A stretch of 64,000 bases of DNA from Gluconobacter cerinus (GCF_002723935.1 NZ_BEWM01000003.1:310001-374000), one strand, 5' to 3'. Counted from the first letter of the stretch, positions 16,354 through 25,509 are shown. Notes: generated by a model not told the origin, from the letters alone. Numbers and translations: made by a program.

Positions 16354-17127
16354 CTAGATCAGGCCAAGCCGCTGGAAACTGGTATGTTTGCCGTTACCGA
16401 TGATGAGGTGATCCGTGAGTTGGACGCCCACAACGTCCAGAGCGGCCTGAACCTGCTGGGTCATCTGGATGTCGGCTTGTGAGGGCGTTGGGTCACCGCT
16501 TGGGTGGTTGTGCACCAAGATGAGGGATGCAGCTTCAATTTCGATTGCGCGGCGGGCGACCTCCCTGGGGTACACAGGGGTGTGGTTGACCGTACCGCGC
16601 GCCTGAGCTTCATCAGCGATCAGGCTGTTTTTCTCATTGAGGAAAAGAATACGGAATTGCTCGATGTTTTCTCGGGCAAGTCTGGCCGTCAGATAGTCGA
16701 GAAGCTTCTGCTCGCTATCGAGAATATCAATTTTGGGTAGCCGCTCACGATTATAGCGAAGTGCAGCTTCATGCAGGACCCGGATCATTGGGATCATGTG
16801 TGATCCCATATCCTTTATGCTGGCCAATTCCCGGTTTGTGGCTGCCAGGATGCCCGCCAGTGATCCAAATCGCTCCAGCAGTAACGGGCTTAGGGTCTCT
16901 GCTTTTGCTTCGTGGCTGGTGAAAAGAGTGACGACCATTCTGAGAAGAGTATCGTCATCCAGATGACGACCTCGTCCGCTCAGTAAGGCCCGGGGCGGTT
17001 CGGGGAGCTCGACCGATTGCTGCGTGGCTACAGCTACGGACTTTATGGTCTGAAGCAGTTCACTATTCAGAACTTCAGAAAATCCGTCTTCGGTAGCCAG
17101 GGTATCGTCCATGCGTTTTTGTGGCAT
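16354..17127 (-). CDS. radC: RadC family JAB/MPN-domain protein
   Basis: A 257-residue protein with a helix-hairpin-helix-type N-terminal half and a C-terminal JAB1/MPN domain. The complete metal-site motif is LVHNHPSGDPTPSQAD (HxH, then Ser and Asp), preceded by NHTPVYPREVARRAIEIEA. RadC proteins have a metalloprotease-like fold, but their cellular task is unsettled; the old DNA repair role has been disputed. It is convergent with purK. A related but degenerate copy lies 63 bp upstream in the same orientation. Confidence 0.9.
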   Translation of the reverse strand: MPQKRMDDTLATEDGFSEVLNSELLQTIKSVAVATQQSVELPEPPRALLSGRGRHLDDDTLLRMVVTLFTSHEAKAETLSPLLLERFGSLAGILAATNRELASIKDMGSHMIPMIRVLHEAALRYNRERLPKIDILDSEQKLLDYLTARLARENIEQFRILFLNEKNSLIADEAQARGTVNHTPVYPREVARRAIEIEAASLILVHNHPSGDPTPSQADIQMTQQVQAALDVVGVQLTDHLIIGNGKHTSFQRLGLI

Positions 17128-17190
17128 TTCCCAAGTGTTGTTATCAAGCCAACGGATATGAGCCTATGCCTCTTAGGCCACCTTGCAAAG

Positions 17191-17886
17191 TTACAGCAGG
17201 CCTTCCTGACGAAAGCTGCGAACTGCTGTGTTGGGCGTATCTAACAGAATGTCATGCAGAACAATCGAGAGCGGCCTGAGCGCTGTTTCCAGCGTTCGGG
17301 CTGCGGTTGAAAGCGCGACGGGCTTCAAAGCTGGTTGAACATGAAGTCCAATGACGGCGGTGGCGTGCAGGGCGAGTGCGCGGATTGCGATAGCGCGATT
17401 CAGGAAGGTAATATCTTCGAGTTCTGGAGCTGCTTCATCGGATAAAAGACGATTGCGATTGTCTAGGTAAAAAAGGCGGAATTGCCCGCGGATGGCTCCC
17501 GTCAGGGCGGTCTCAAGATATTTCATCAGCTGAGGCCAATCCCCCAAAACGGGTCGTTCGCGGTGCTCGGCAGATGCCAGTCGTTCTGCCGCAACGGCTG
17601 GCAGTCTCAGTGCACGAATGGTGTCGTCGTTGAGGCCTGCGCTTCTCAAATCCTGTGTGGGCGCGCGGAAGACGTCGATCAGGCTTCCGAAATGGCTGAT
17701 GAGGCCTTTTGCGAGCGGCTTGGTATCCTTACGCGGGATGCCCAAGAACAGCAGCATTTCCAGAATTTCGTAATCTGCAAGGGTTTCTGCGCCGTTGGTT
17801 TCAACGCGTGTTCGCATTCTGGCGCGATGTCCCTGCGGGCCTGTGCCGCGTGTCAGGTCGATCCGGGGAGATGATGTGTTGGCCAT
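17191..17886 (-). CDS. RadC-like protein with a degenerate active site
   Basis: A 231-residue protein from ATG 17886 with the RadC plan: ADYEILEMLLFLGIPRKDTKPLAKGLISHFGSL in the helical N-terminal half, then a JAB-like half with QFRLFYLDNRNRLLSDEAAP and DITFLNRAIAIRALALHATAVIG. Where RadC has HNHPSGDPTPS this protein has LHVQPALKPVALS, keeping one His but losing the second His, the Ser and the Asp. It therefore cannot bind metal in the usual way. It sits upstream of the canonical radC and is divergent from uvrD with only 27 bp between. Its frame is intact, so it may be a regulatory or structural paralogue. Confidence 0.75.
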   Translation of the reverse strand: MANTSSPRIDLTRGTGPQGHRARMRTRVETNGAETLADYEILEMLLFLGIPRKDTKPLAKGLISHFGSLIDVFRAPTQDLRSAGLNDDTIRALRLPAVAAERLASAEHRERPVLGDWPQLMKYLETALTGAIRGQFRLFYLDNRNRLLSDEAAPELEDITFLNRAIAIRALALHATAVIGLHVQPALKPVALSTAARTLETALRPLSIVLHDILLDTPNTAVRSFRQEGLL

Positions 17887-17913
17887 AGGGCCATCACACT
17901 CTATATCGGGAGT

Positions 17914-20142
17914 GTGCCGCAAGACCCTCTCATCCCCACCCCCGAGTATCTCTCCCGCTTGAACCCGGAGCAGAGACGTGCCATCGAGACAACCGAAGGC
18001 CCGTTGCTGATTCTTGCCGGTGCAGGAACGGGAAAGACGCGCGTGTTGACGACGCGCTTTGCCCACCTCCTTCTGACCGGACGGGCTTACCCCAGTCAGA
18101 TTCTGGCCGTGACATTCACCAACAAGGCTGCGCGTGAAATGCGCGAGCGTGTTGGTGCTCTTCTGGGGGAGCCTGCTGAAGGGCTCTGGCTTGGCACATT
18201 CCACGCCATTTGCGCGCGGATGCTGCGGCGTCATGCGGAATATGTGGGCCTGACGAGCGGATTCAATATTCTGGATACGGATGATCAGCTTCGTTTGTTG
18301 AAGCAGATCATGGAACCCTTCCGGCTGGATACGAAGCGTTGGCCGCCTAACCAGCTCATGGGCATCATCCAGCGCTGGAAAGATCGTGGCCTGACGCCGG
18401 ATCGCGTGACGCCTGCCGAAGATACGGATTTTGCCAATGGGCAGGCCTTGGCCATCTATCGCGGATACCAGCAGCGGCTACGCGAACTGAATACCTGCGA
18501 TTTCGGCGATCTGATGCTGCACATGGTGGAGATTCTGCGGTCCCAGCCGAATGTGCTGGCGCAGTATCATCGGATCTTCCGCTATATTCTGGTGGACGAG
18601 TATCAGGATACCAACACGATCCAGCATCTGTGGTTGCGTTTGCTAGCGAAGCGCGAGCAGGGTCCATCCAACATTGCCTGCGTGGGGGACGACGATCAGT
18701 CGATCTACTCCTGGCGCGGTGCCGAAGTTGAAAATATTCTCCGGTTTGAGAAGGATTTTCCCGGTGCCGCTGTTGTCCGGCTGGAGCAGAATTATCGTTC
18801 GACGGCGCAAATCCTGGCGGCGGCGGCGGGATTGATTGCTCACAATGAAGGACGGTTAGGCAAGACGCTCCGTCCCGGCCGCGAAGATGCGCAGGGCGAG
18901 AAGGTTCAGATTATCGGGGTTCGGGATTCCGATGAGGAGGCCCGGATTGTTGGTGGCGCGATTGAACGCCTTCATGCCGATGGTCATCCGCTGTCTGAAA
19001 TGGCCATCCTGATGCGTGCAGGCTTCCAGACGCGGCCATTTGAAGAGCGCCTGATGACGATAGGCATACCCTATCGGATTGTTGGCGGTCTGCGGTTTTA
19101 TGAACGCTCGGAAATCCGGGACTGTCTGGCTTACATGCGCGTTCTGTCGCAGCCTTCGGACGATCTGGCGTTCGAACGGATCATTAATGTTCCGAAGCGC
19201 GGCGTAGGGGCTGTGGCTGTGCAGAAGCTACATGGTGTAGCGCGCACCCTGCCCGGCCCGTTAACTGCTGGTGTTTTGACGCAGATTGAACAAGGTGCGC
19301 TCAAGGGAAAGTCCAAAGAGGCCCTGACCAGTCTGATGGAAGCGTTTCAGCGCGCGAAAGCGACGCTTGAGACGGAAGGTCAGGTGGTGGCTGTTGAGCA
19401 GCTTCTGGAAGACAGCGGCTATCTGCAAATGTGGCGTGATGACCGCTCTGTGGAAGCTCCGGGCCGACTTGATAACATCCGTGAGCTTTTGCGGGCGATT
19501 GGCGAGTTCGCGACGCTCGAAGGTTTTCTGGAACACGTCGCGCTTGTCATGGATACGGAAAGCGAGACGAGCGACGACAAAGTTAGCCTCATGACGTTGC
19601 ACGGCTCCAAAGGGCTGGAGTTCGATACTGTGTTCCTTCCTGGGTGGGAGGAAGGCGTTTTCCCGTCTCAGCGGTCCCTGGACGAAGGCGGCAACCGGGC
19701 GCTGGAGGAAGAACGGCGTCTGGCTTATGTCGGGCTGACACGGGCAAGGCTTCGGGCGATCGTTGTTCATGCGGCCAGCCGCCGCATTTATGCGAACTGG
19801 CAAGCCTCGATGCCGAGCCGGTTTATTGAGGAAATTCCGTCCGAATACGTTCAGACGAGCGGGCAGTCTCTTGAGAGCCGGAGGCAGGCTGCGGCAGCGC
19901 CTTCCATGTTTGCATCCGGCCCGTTTACGAGTACGCGTCGTTCTTCAGGGGGGCCTCAGACCCCTCGCCCGCGCGTTACGGACGTGCAGCCGCAGGCGAA
20001 TGTTCCGGTTGGCGCGACGGTTTTTCATCAGAAGTTTGGCGAAGGCACCGTGGTTGCGGTGGATGGCAGCCGACTGGAAATCAACTTTGAAAATGGCGGC
20101 ATCAAGCGCGTCATGGCAAATTTCGTGGAGATCAGATCGTGA
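17914..20142 (+). CDS. uvrD: ATP-dependent DNA helicase UvrD/PcrA
   Basis: A 742-residue superfamily 1A helicase starting at GTG 17914. It has the Q-motif LNPEQRRAIETTEGPLLILA, Walker A AGAGTGKTRVL, AVTFTNKAAREMRERV, Walker B ILVDEYQDTN, GDDDQSIYSWRGAEVENILRF, LEQNYRST, LMTLHGSKGLEFDTVFLPG and RLAYVGLTRAR. The C-terminal end has the PcrA/UvrD Tudor-like segment VFHQKFGEGTVVAVDG, which contacts RNA polymerase or MutL in relatives. It unwinds DNA in nucleotide excision and mismatch repair. The stop overlaps the prmA start. Confidence 0.95.
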   Translation: MPQDPLIPTPEYLSRLNPEQRRAIETTEGPLLILAGAGTGKTRVLTTRFAHLLLTGRAYPSQILAVTFTNKAAREMRERVGALLGEPAEGLWLGTFHAICARMLRRHAEYVGLTSGFNILDTDDQLRLLKQIMEPFRLDTKRWPPNQLMGIIQRWKDRGLTPDRVTPAEDTDFANGQALAIYRGYQQRLRELNTCDFGDLMLHMVEILRSQPNVLAQYHRIFRYILVDEYQDTNTIQHLWLRLLAKREQGPSNIACVGDDDQSIYSWRGAEVENILRFEKDFPGAAVVRLEQNYRSTAQILAAAAGLIAHNEGRLGKTLRPGREDAQGEKVQIIGVRDSDEEARIVGGAIERLHADGHPLSEMAILMRAGFQTRPFEERLMTIGIPYRIVGGLRFYERSEIRDCLAYMRVLSQPSDDLAFERIINVPKRGVGAVAVQKLHGVARTLPGPLTAGVLTQIEQGALKGKSKEALTSLMEAFQRAKATLETEGQVVAVEQLLEDSGYLQMWRDDRSVEAPGRLDNIRELLRAIGEFATLEGFLEHVALVMDTESETSDDKVSLMTLHGSKGLEFDTVFLPGWEEGVFPSQRSLDEGGNRALEEERRLAYVGLTRARLRAIVVHAASRRIYANWQASMPSRFIEEIPSEYVQTSGQSLESRRQAAAAPSMFASGPFTSTRRSSGGPQTPRPRVTDVQPQANVPVGATVFHQKFGEGTVVAVDGSRLEINFENGGIKRVMANFVEIRS

Positions 20143-21047
20143 TGGCACCCCGCAGCATTGGCCGACGCCATGCCAGTGCGCTTGAAACCCTGTCCATTAC
20201 GGTAGAGGAGGAATTTGTTCCTCTTTTCGAGCAGGCCCTGATGTGTGTCTGTGAGACTGTCGGGATTTTTGAGGCTGATGATGCGCAGAAATACTGGCGC
20301 ATCGAAGGTGTCAAAGACACTGGTTACAAGGAAGACGAGCTTGAAAGTGCGTTGTCCGTTGCGCGTCTTCTGACGGGCTGTGAGGCAGAACTGCTTCGTG
20401 AGGCAACGGAAGCCGAAGGCTGGCTGGCACGAACCTATGAATCCTTCCCGCAGCAGGACGTTGGCAAACGTTTTGCCATCCGAGGGACCCATCTGCATGG
20501 AGAGCCTGACCGCTCTCGCCTGACCATTACCCTTGATGCCGGTATTGCCTTTGGGTCGGGTGAACACGGATCAACGCGAGGATGCCTGCGAGCACTGGAA
20601 ATGGTGGCATATCGCAAACCTCATCATATTCTGGATATGGGGTGTGGCTCGGGTATTCTGGCAATGGCTGCAGCGAAGCTGTTGCATCGCCCGGTTCTGG
20701 CTGTCGATATTGAGCCATGGTCTGTGCGGACAGCTAAAGCCAATGCCCGTCTGAACGGACAGGGCAACCTGCTGGACTGTCGCTTCGGAAATGGCTGGAA
20801 CACGGCTCAGGTGCGCGTCAAGGCGCCGTATGATCTTGTGTTTGCCAATATCCTGGCGCGTCCCCTCTGCCGGATGGCGCAGTCTCTCGCCATCAATCTG
20901 GCACCGAACGGCACGGCCATTCTTGCTGGGCTGTTATACACACAGGCGAATATGGTTCTGGCTGCGCATCGCCGTCAGGGGCTGGTTCTTGAGCGTCTGT
21001 TGCGTGAAGGCGACTGGGCGACCCTGATTTTGCGTAAAAGAGGCTAA
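20142..21047 (+). CDS. prmA: Ribosomal protein L11 methyltransferase PrmA
   Basis: A 301-residue SAM-dependent methyltransferase. The N-terminal substrate-recognition part precedes the family-specific GIAFGSGEHGSTRGCLRALE. The SAM site is ILDMGCGSGILAMAAAK, followed by VLAVDIEPWSVRTAKANAR and the PrmA signature LVFANILARPL. It trimethylates L11 lysines and the N-terminus. ATG 20142 overlaps the uvrD stop (20140-20142); a GTG three bases earlier is also possible. The GNAT gene starts 1 nt after its stop. Confidence 0.92.
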   Translation: MAPRSIGRRHASALETLSITVEEEFVPLFEQALMCVCETVGIFEADDAQKYWRIEGVKDTGYKEDELESALSVARLLTGCEAELLREATEAEGWLARTYESFPQQDVGKRFAIRGTHLHGEPDRSRLTITLDAGIAFGSGEHGSTRGCLRALEMVAYRKPHHILDMGCGSGILAMAAAKLLHRPVLAVDIEPWSVRTAKANARLNGQGNLLDCRFGNGWNTAQVRVKAPYDLVFANILARPLCRMAQSLAINLAPNGTAILAGLLYTQANMVLAAHRRQGLVLERLLREGDWATLILRKRG

Positions 21048-21048
21048 G

Positions 21049-21579
21049 ATGTCTGTCGTAATCCGCGAGGTTCAGGAGGCCGACCTTCCCACAATTCTGC
21101 GGATTACGAACGATGCCATCGAGCGTACCGATGCACTCTGGATCAGCACGCCGTTCACGATGGAGCAGCGTCGAAAATGGGTTGCTGATCGACAGGCCCA
21201 GAATTTTCCGGTTTTCGTGGCCGTTGATGGCAATGGCGTGGTCTGTGGGTACGCATCCTATGGGCCGTTCCGGGCTTTCGAATGTTACGCAGGCACGGTC
21301 GAACACTCCGTATATGTTTCATCCGAGTGCCAGGGACGCGGACTAGGCAGGCTTTTGCTAAATCAGTTGATCCAGCACGCAAAACGGGCCGGATTTCATG
21401 TGATGGTGGCCGGGATTACGGCTGGCAACGAGGCCTCCATCGCGCTGCATCATCGCTTAGGCTTTCAAAATAACGGTATTTTGCCTCAGGTTGGACGAAA
21501 GGGTGGCCGTTGGCTGGATCTTTTGTTCATGACGCTCTGCCTTGAGGCTGTTTCCAAACCGGAAAAGGACTTTCCATGA
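21049..21579 (+). CDS. GNAT acetyltransferase, phosphinothricin/methionine sulfone type
   Basis: A 176-residue N-acetyltransferase. Its sequence follows the Pat/MnaT subfamily: IREVQEADLPTILRITNDAIE at the start, GYASYGPFRAF, EHSVYVSSECQGRGLGRLLL (acetyl-CoA loop QGRGLG), MVAGITAGNEASIALHHRLGF and GGRWLDLLFM at the end. Subfamily members acetylate methionine derivatives or phosphinothricin-like compounds. It lies in a tight run prmA-GNAT-pepP with an ATGA overlap to the next gene, so it is co-transcribed with them. The true substrate is unknown. Confidence 0.85.
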   Translation: MSVVIREVQEADLPTILRITNDAIERTDALWISTPFTMEQRRKWVADRQAQNFPVFVAVDGNGVVCGYASYGPFRAFECYAGTVEHSVYVSSECQGRGLGRLLLNQLIQHAKRAGFHVMVAGITAGNEASIALHHRLGFQNNGILPQVGRKGGRWLDLLFMTLCLEAVSKPEKDFP

Positions 21580-23375
21580 CCCTTTCCTCCATTCCGCTCA
21601 AAGAGCGCCCTACTCTTGTTCGCAAGGCGTGTGAGGCGCTGGGCGTTGCAGGTTTCATCATCCCGCGGGGGGATGAATATCTTGGGGAATATGTTGCCCC
21701 CTGCTCTGACCGTCTGGCCTGGCTGACTGGCTTTACGGGGAGCGCGGGTCTGGCGGTTATTCTTCAGGACGCTGCTGCCGTCTTCTCGGATGGACGATAT
21801 ACCGTTCAGATGGAGGAACAGGTTCCCCATGATCTCTGGGAGCGGCGACATGTGAGCATGGAGCCTGCGTCCGACTGGCTGGAAAAAAATGCGCAGGGTG
21901 CGCGCGTTGGATATGACCCGAAACTGGTTAGCCGTTCCATGCTGGCATCCTGGAGTGCTCCCGGGGTTGAACTGGTGCCGCTGGCATCTAACCCGATCGA
22001 TCAGGCATGGCTCGACCGCCCTGCTGCGCCGGCTAATCCCGTCATTAATCACGGTGTGGAACTGGCGGGGGAAGCAAGCTCAAGTAAGCGCCATCGCCTC
22101 GCTGCCGGGGTACGGAAAGCTGGACAGGATGCTGTGGTGCTGGCGGACTGCACGTCTGTCGCCTGGCTCCTGAATATTCGCGGTAGTGATGTCCCGCTAA
22201 CGCCTGTGGCCCATGGCTATGGCCTGCTGCATGCTGATGGTCAGGCAGAGCTGTTTGTGGACCCCGCCCGCCTTGAAAGCGGATTGGCTGCAGCGCTTGG
22301 TGAAGAGGTCACTGTTCAGGCACCAAGTGCATTGGAAAGACGCCTTGCTGCGCTGGGTGGCAAAGTCGTACGGCTTGATCCTGTGACGACGCCAGTCTGG
22401 TTCGAAACGACCCTGAAAGCCGCTGGCGCTTCGGTGGTTGATGGGAATGATCCCTGCACGCTTCCCAAGGCTGTCAAAAACCTGACCGAACAGGCTGGTG
22501 CACGTCAGGCGCACCAGCGCGACGGTATTGCGATGGCACGTTTCCTCCATTCCGTTTCGATGTCTGCTGCGGGACAACGGGAGACGGATCTTGTGGAGCG
22601 TCTTGGGATGTTCCGCCAACGCTCTGCCGACTATCGGGAACAGAGTTTTGATGCGATTTCGGCCTCGGGACCGAATGGGGCATATCCGCATTATCGTGCA
22701 GAAGTCGGGAAGGACCGCGTGCTTCCGGCCAATAGCGTTTATCTAATTGATAGTGGTGGACAGTATCCGTTCGGGACGACTGACATCACACGGACGCTCT
22801 GGGTTGGGCCGGAGTCAGCTCCTCAGGACGTCAAGGAAGCGTTCACGCGTGTTCTAAAGGGAAATATTGCGTTGTCGCGCGTGCGTTTCCCCTCGGGGAC
22901 CACAGGGCATCGTCTGGATGTTCTGGCGCGTGCTGCTCTTTGGCAGGTTGGGCTGGATTATGATCATGGGACCGGACACGGCATTGGCAGTTATCTGTCC
23001 GTGCATGAGGGCCCGCAGAATATTTCCCCTGCGCCGCGTCCAACAGCCTTGGAAGCGGGGATGATTGTCTCCAATGAACCTGGGTATTACGAGCCCGGGG
23101 CTTATGGCATCCGAATTGAAAATCTGATGCTTGTTAAGCCTTCCTCCTATCAAGGGGCGAAGGGCGTATTTCTCGAATTTGAAATCCTGAGTTACACGCC
23201 GATTGATCGAGAGCTCATTGATGTGACGCTACTCGATGATGCTGAACTCGCATGGCTTAATGCGTATCACGCAGAGGTTTTGACGCGCGTAGGACCGGTT
23301 GTTGAGTCTGATGTGCAGGAGTGGCTTGAGAAGGTCTGTGCGCCGATGATGCGCGAAACGCCCGGTATTCAGTAA
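21576..23375 (+). CDS. pepP: Xaa-Pro aminopeptidase (M24B, aminopeptidase P family)
   Basis: A 599-residue three-domain enzyme of the longer, eukaryote-like aminopeptidase P type. Two creatinase-like N-terminal domains run to about 310. The M24 catalytic domain follows, with metal ligands in YLIDSGGQY and TTDITRTLW, then DHGTGHGIGSYLSVHEGP, IVSNEPGYYEPGAYGIR and FLEFEIL. It removes N-terminal residues preceding proline. The start overlaps the GNAT stop (ATGA). The gene is followed by a hairpin that also involves the next start codon. Confidence 0.9.
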   Translation: MTLSSIPLKERPTLVRKACEALGVAGFIIPRGDEYLGEYVAPCSDRLAWLTGFTGSAGLAVILQDAAAVFSDGRYTVQMEEQVPHDLWERRHVSMEPASDWLEKNAQGARVGYDPKLVSRSMLASWSAPGVELVPLASNPIDQAWLDRPAAPANPVINHGVELAGEASSSKRHRLAAGVRKAGQDAVVLADCTSVAWLLNIRGSDVPLTPVAHGYGLLHADGQAELFVDPARLESGLAAALGEEVTVQAPSALERRLAALGGKVVRLDPVTTPVWFETTLKAAGASVVDGNDPCTLPKAVKNLTEQAGARQAHQRDGIAMARFLHSVSMSAAGQRETDLVERLGMFRQRSADYREQSFDAISASGPNGAYPHYRAEVGKDRVLPANSVYLIDSGGQYPFGTTDITRTLWVGPESAPQDVKEAFTRVLKGNIALSRVRFPSGTTGHRLDVLARAALWQVGLDYDHGTGHGIGSYLSVHEGPQNISPAPRPTALEAGMIVSNEPGYYEPGAYGIRIENLMLVKPSSYQGAKGVFLEFEILSYTPIDRELIDVTLLDDAELAWLNAYHAEVLTRVGPVVESDVQEWLEKVCAPMMRETPGIQ

Positions 23376-23387
23376 GCGTTTATTCAT

Positions 23388-23422
23388 TTTTCCCGGTCAT
23401 AAGGTTGGTATGACCGGGAAAC
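23388..23422 (+). promoter_or_regulatory. Perfect hairpin enclosing the start codon of the next gene
   Basis: The 13 bases 23388-23400 pair perfectly with 23410-23422 around a 9-nt loop AAGGTTGGT. The right arm begins with the ATG of the transglycosylase gene and the loop carries its AAGG ribosome binding site. This could limit translation initiation; it could also act as a weak terminator for pepP. Confidence 0.55.
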
Positions 23423-24243
23423 TCCTGTTTTTTCTATTCTGCATAAGTGTTGCCACCTCATCGGCAGGCGCCAATGACTGGGATATGGCGCGGGCATGTA
23501 GCGAGGCCGTGTCTGTTGCAGAGCCACAGGCTGGTATTCCGAACGGTCTTTTGGGGGCTATCAGCCGTGTAGAGAGTGGTCGTCGTGACCCTTTATCGGG
23601 CCGGACGGTCGCTTGGCCATGGACTGTGAATGCTGCCGGAAAAGGATATTTTTATCCCTCAAAAGTCGAGGCTGTTGCTGCGGTCGAGGCATTTCAGAGT
23701 GCAGGTATCACATCGATTGACGTCGGTTGCATGCAGGTTAATCTTCATCACCACCCGAATGCATTTCTCTCGTTAGAAGAGGCTTTCGACCCCCTCACCA
23801 ATGTCAGATATGGGGCTTCTTTTCTAAAGAATCTTTTTACGCAATTGCGTGGCTGGAGTGCGGCAACGGCTGCCTATCATTCTTTAACGCCCGCTTTGGG
23901 TGCGGAATATGAAGAGCATGTCATGGCAGTCTGGAATGGGAAGAATGACATTTACAGGCCGCCAGACTTCCTGCCTCAGGTAGTCATGACTGGTTCCGGT
24001 CTGCGGGTTATTGTGCCGCAGTCTGATGAACGAATAGCAGCCAATGTGCCAAGAAGTTCCTTGTCGGCGAGAACGACTACTTCTAGCAGCTTTCCGCCAT
24101 CAACTGTGAGCCATACTGCTTACGCTCCTCCTCCGCGCATTATTCACCATGTGATAAGTAACGGAGGAGGAACTGAAAGCCATGGCCGCGATCTAATGTC
24201 TTATCGTGCAAGTCCAGTCAGGATGGCCTGGCGACAGAACTGA
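23410..24243 (+). CDS. Secreted lytic transglycosylase-like protein (SLT domain)
   Basis: A 277-residue exported protein. It has a signal peptide (KLLFFLFCISVATSSAGA, cleavage near residue 21) and an SLT domain at about 38-180 with the catalytic Glu55 in ISRVESGRRDP, SIDVGCMQVNLHHHPNAF and ATAAYHS. The C-terminal ~100 residues are rich in Ser, Thr and Pro and look unstructured. Such enzymes cleave peptidoglycan with 1,6-anhydromuramic acid formation. Short SLT proteins of this type are often used to place envelope machines, but no secretion or conjugation genes are next to it, so the role is general. Confidence 0.82.
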   Translation: MTGKLLFFLFCISVATSSAGANDWDMARACSEAVSVAEPQAGIPNGLLGAISRVESGRRDPLSGRTVAWPWTVNAAGKGYFYPSKVEAVAAVEAFQSAGITSIDVGCMQVNLHHHPNAFLSLEEAFDPLTNVRYGASFLKNLFTQLRGWSAATAAYHSLTPALGAEYEEHVMAVWNGKNDIYRPPDFLPQVVMTGSGLRVIVPQSDERIAANVPRSSLSARTTTSSSFPPSTVSHTAYAPPPRIIHHVISNGGGTESHGRDLMSYRASPVRMAWRQN

Positions 24244-24252
24244 CGTGGCTTA

Positions 24253-24420
24253 TTACCTGCCGGGTGCTGTCCAGTTATTATGTTTGTATCCAGAATATGG
24301 ACCTGGCGTGTCGCCCTGACGCCAATGGGTGCGATCAACACGATCGGAGTGATGGTCGTGGGCGCAGGATGTTAGCCCAAGGACCAACAGAACAGGCCCC
24401 AGAAGAAAGCGGAACCTCAT
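24253..24420 (-). CDS. Small lipoprotein, 55 residues
   Basis: A short gene read on the reverse strand from ATG 24420, with GGAGAG 6 nt upstream. It encodes a signal segment FLLGPVLLVLGLTSC with a clear lipobox LTSC, then a short polar tail rich in His, Asp and Arg (HDHHSDRVDR) and aromatic residues. It is convergent with the transglycosylase gene. No family is recognised. The good ribosome binding site and lipobox support it being real. Confidence 0.6.
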   Translation of the reverse strand: MRFRFLLGPVLLVLGLTSCAHDHHSDRVDRTHWRQGDTPGPYSGYKHNNWTAPGR

Positions 24421-24936
24421 AATTTCTCTCCACGATATAGCCAGCCTAGCAGCAGGAGGCTGACGACAACGCGTTAGAGGGGATCAATGTTGCGGGGAGA
24501 AACCTGTCAAAAGATGATAGAGATACAGCATAAGCCAGTAGAGTTCTTTCAGGAGCACCCAGAAAGCACGGAAGACCTCAAATGGATCAAAATTTGCGCT
24601 AACTGACAGATGGCTGTTCCTTCGGGCTTCAAAGTTGCTTTTCGATAAACGAAAAATATCTCCCTAAGAAGCCTGCGTATGATTTCAAAGCGTTCTGAAA
24701 GATTTCATGAACGTAACAACGGATTGAGATTTTTTGGAGGGCTTGAGGTCAGTAGCTACCCGATAGTCTTTTCCCGTTGCCTCGCTTCACATAGTGTTTG
24801 GAGTTTTGCTCAAAATGCCTTTTCGAGCAGTTGCTGCGCGCAGGCGAATTTCGCTACGGCATACAACTCAGGAGTAAATTCCCTGATATATCTAAACGGC
24901 ATCAGGCCAGAATTATCTTGGCAATTCCTTATATTC
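24421..24936. other. About 500 bp without a supported gene
   Basis: AT-richer than its surroundings. Short open frames here lack ribosome binding sites and protein-like composition. The stretch ends in a strong forward terminator at 24937-24961, so it may hold a small RNA or a long leader for the downstream lipoprotein. I do not recognise 6S, tmRNA, SRP RNA or RNase P RNA in it. Confidence 0.4.
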
Positions 24937-24961
24937 AACCGCCCCAGAGGGCGGTTTTTTT
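24937..24961 (+). terminator. Rho-independent terminator just before a lipoprotein gene
   Basis: ACCGCCC and GGGCGGT pair around the loop CAGA, followed by seven T. The next coding start is only 22 nt downstream. It ends either an upstream small transcript or acts as an attenuator. Confidence 0.85.
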
Positions 24962-24982
24962 ATGTCTGGAGACTTGTATTCT

Positions 24983-25492
24983 ATGCGTATTTTTAATCGC
25001 CTTGCAGCTCTTGGTCTTTCATTTTTCTTGATGGCTACCACGGTAGCATGTTCTACCAACGGCAATATCACCACGTTCGATACCGCGGCCCTCAATAAAG
25101 ATGCCACGGCAATTGCCTATGCCGTACAGGTTATCGAAACGATGCCGGGTGTGGTTGATCACCTTTCGGCTGATGACAAGGCCAAGTTCGATAGTCTTGT
25201 TGCTCAGATCAAGAGTGTTACGGCCTCTATTGACGCCAGTTCGGACGGTGCCGTCACGGTTGATACTGGCAAAGACTGGGCTAAGTCCCTTGGGGCGGAT
25301 CTGAATACGCTCTTGAGCCTCGCCAGCCCGATTGTACAAACTTATTATCCATCTGCCAGTTCATATATACAGACCGTTCAGTCTATGATCCCTCTGGTAG
25401 AAATGCTGGCTGGTCTGGTTGCAGCTCCGTATGAGAATATGTCCCCAGATAATGCGGATTCGATTAGGGCTCGTGTTTATCGCGGGGTTTGA
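24983..25492 (+). CDS. Putative lipoprotein of unknown function
   Basis: A 169-residue protein from ATG 24983, with a signal MRIFNRLAALGLSFFLMATTVAC and lipobox TVAC. GGAG lies about 12 nt upstream; an in-frame ATG at 24962 overlaps the terminator T-run and is less likely. The mature part is helical and acidic (KDATAIAYAVQVIETMPGVV, LSADDKAKFDSLVAQIKS) and ends with a hydrophobic stretch YIQTVQSMIPLVEMLAGLVAAP that may associate with the membrane. I recognise no named family with confidence. It is a single-gene unit between two terminators. Confidence 0.65.
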   Translation: MRIFNRLAALGLSFFLMATTVACSTNGNITTFDTAALNKDATAIAYAVQVIETMPGVVDHLSADDKAKFDSLVAQIKSVTASIDASSDGAVTVDTGKDWAKSLGADLNTLLSLASPIVQTYYPSASSYIQTVQSMIPLVEMLAGLVAAPYENMSPDNADSIRARVYRGV

Positions 25493-25509
25493 TCAGACAT
25501 TTGAGGCCT

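Noticed and set aside
24679-24996. Forward frame of 105 residues
   Set aside because: It runs through the terminator at 24937-24961, has no ribosome binding site and no family features.
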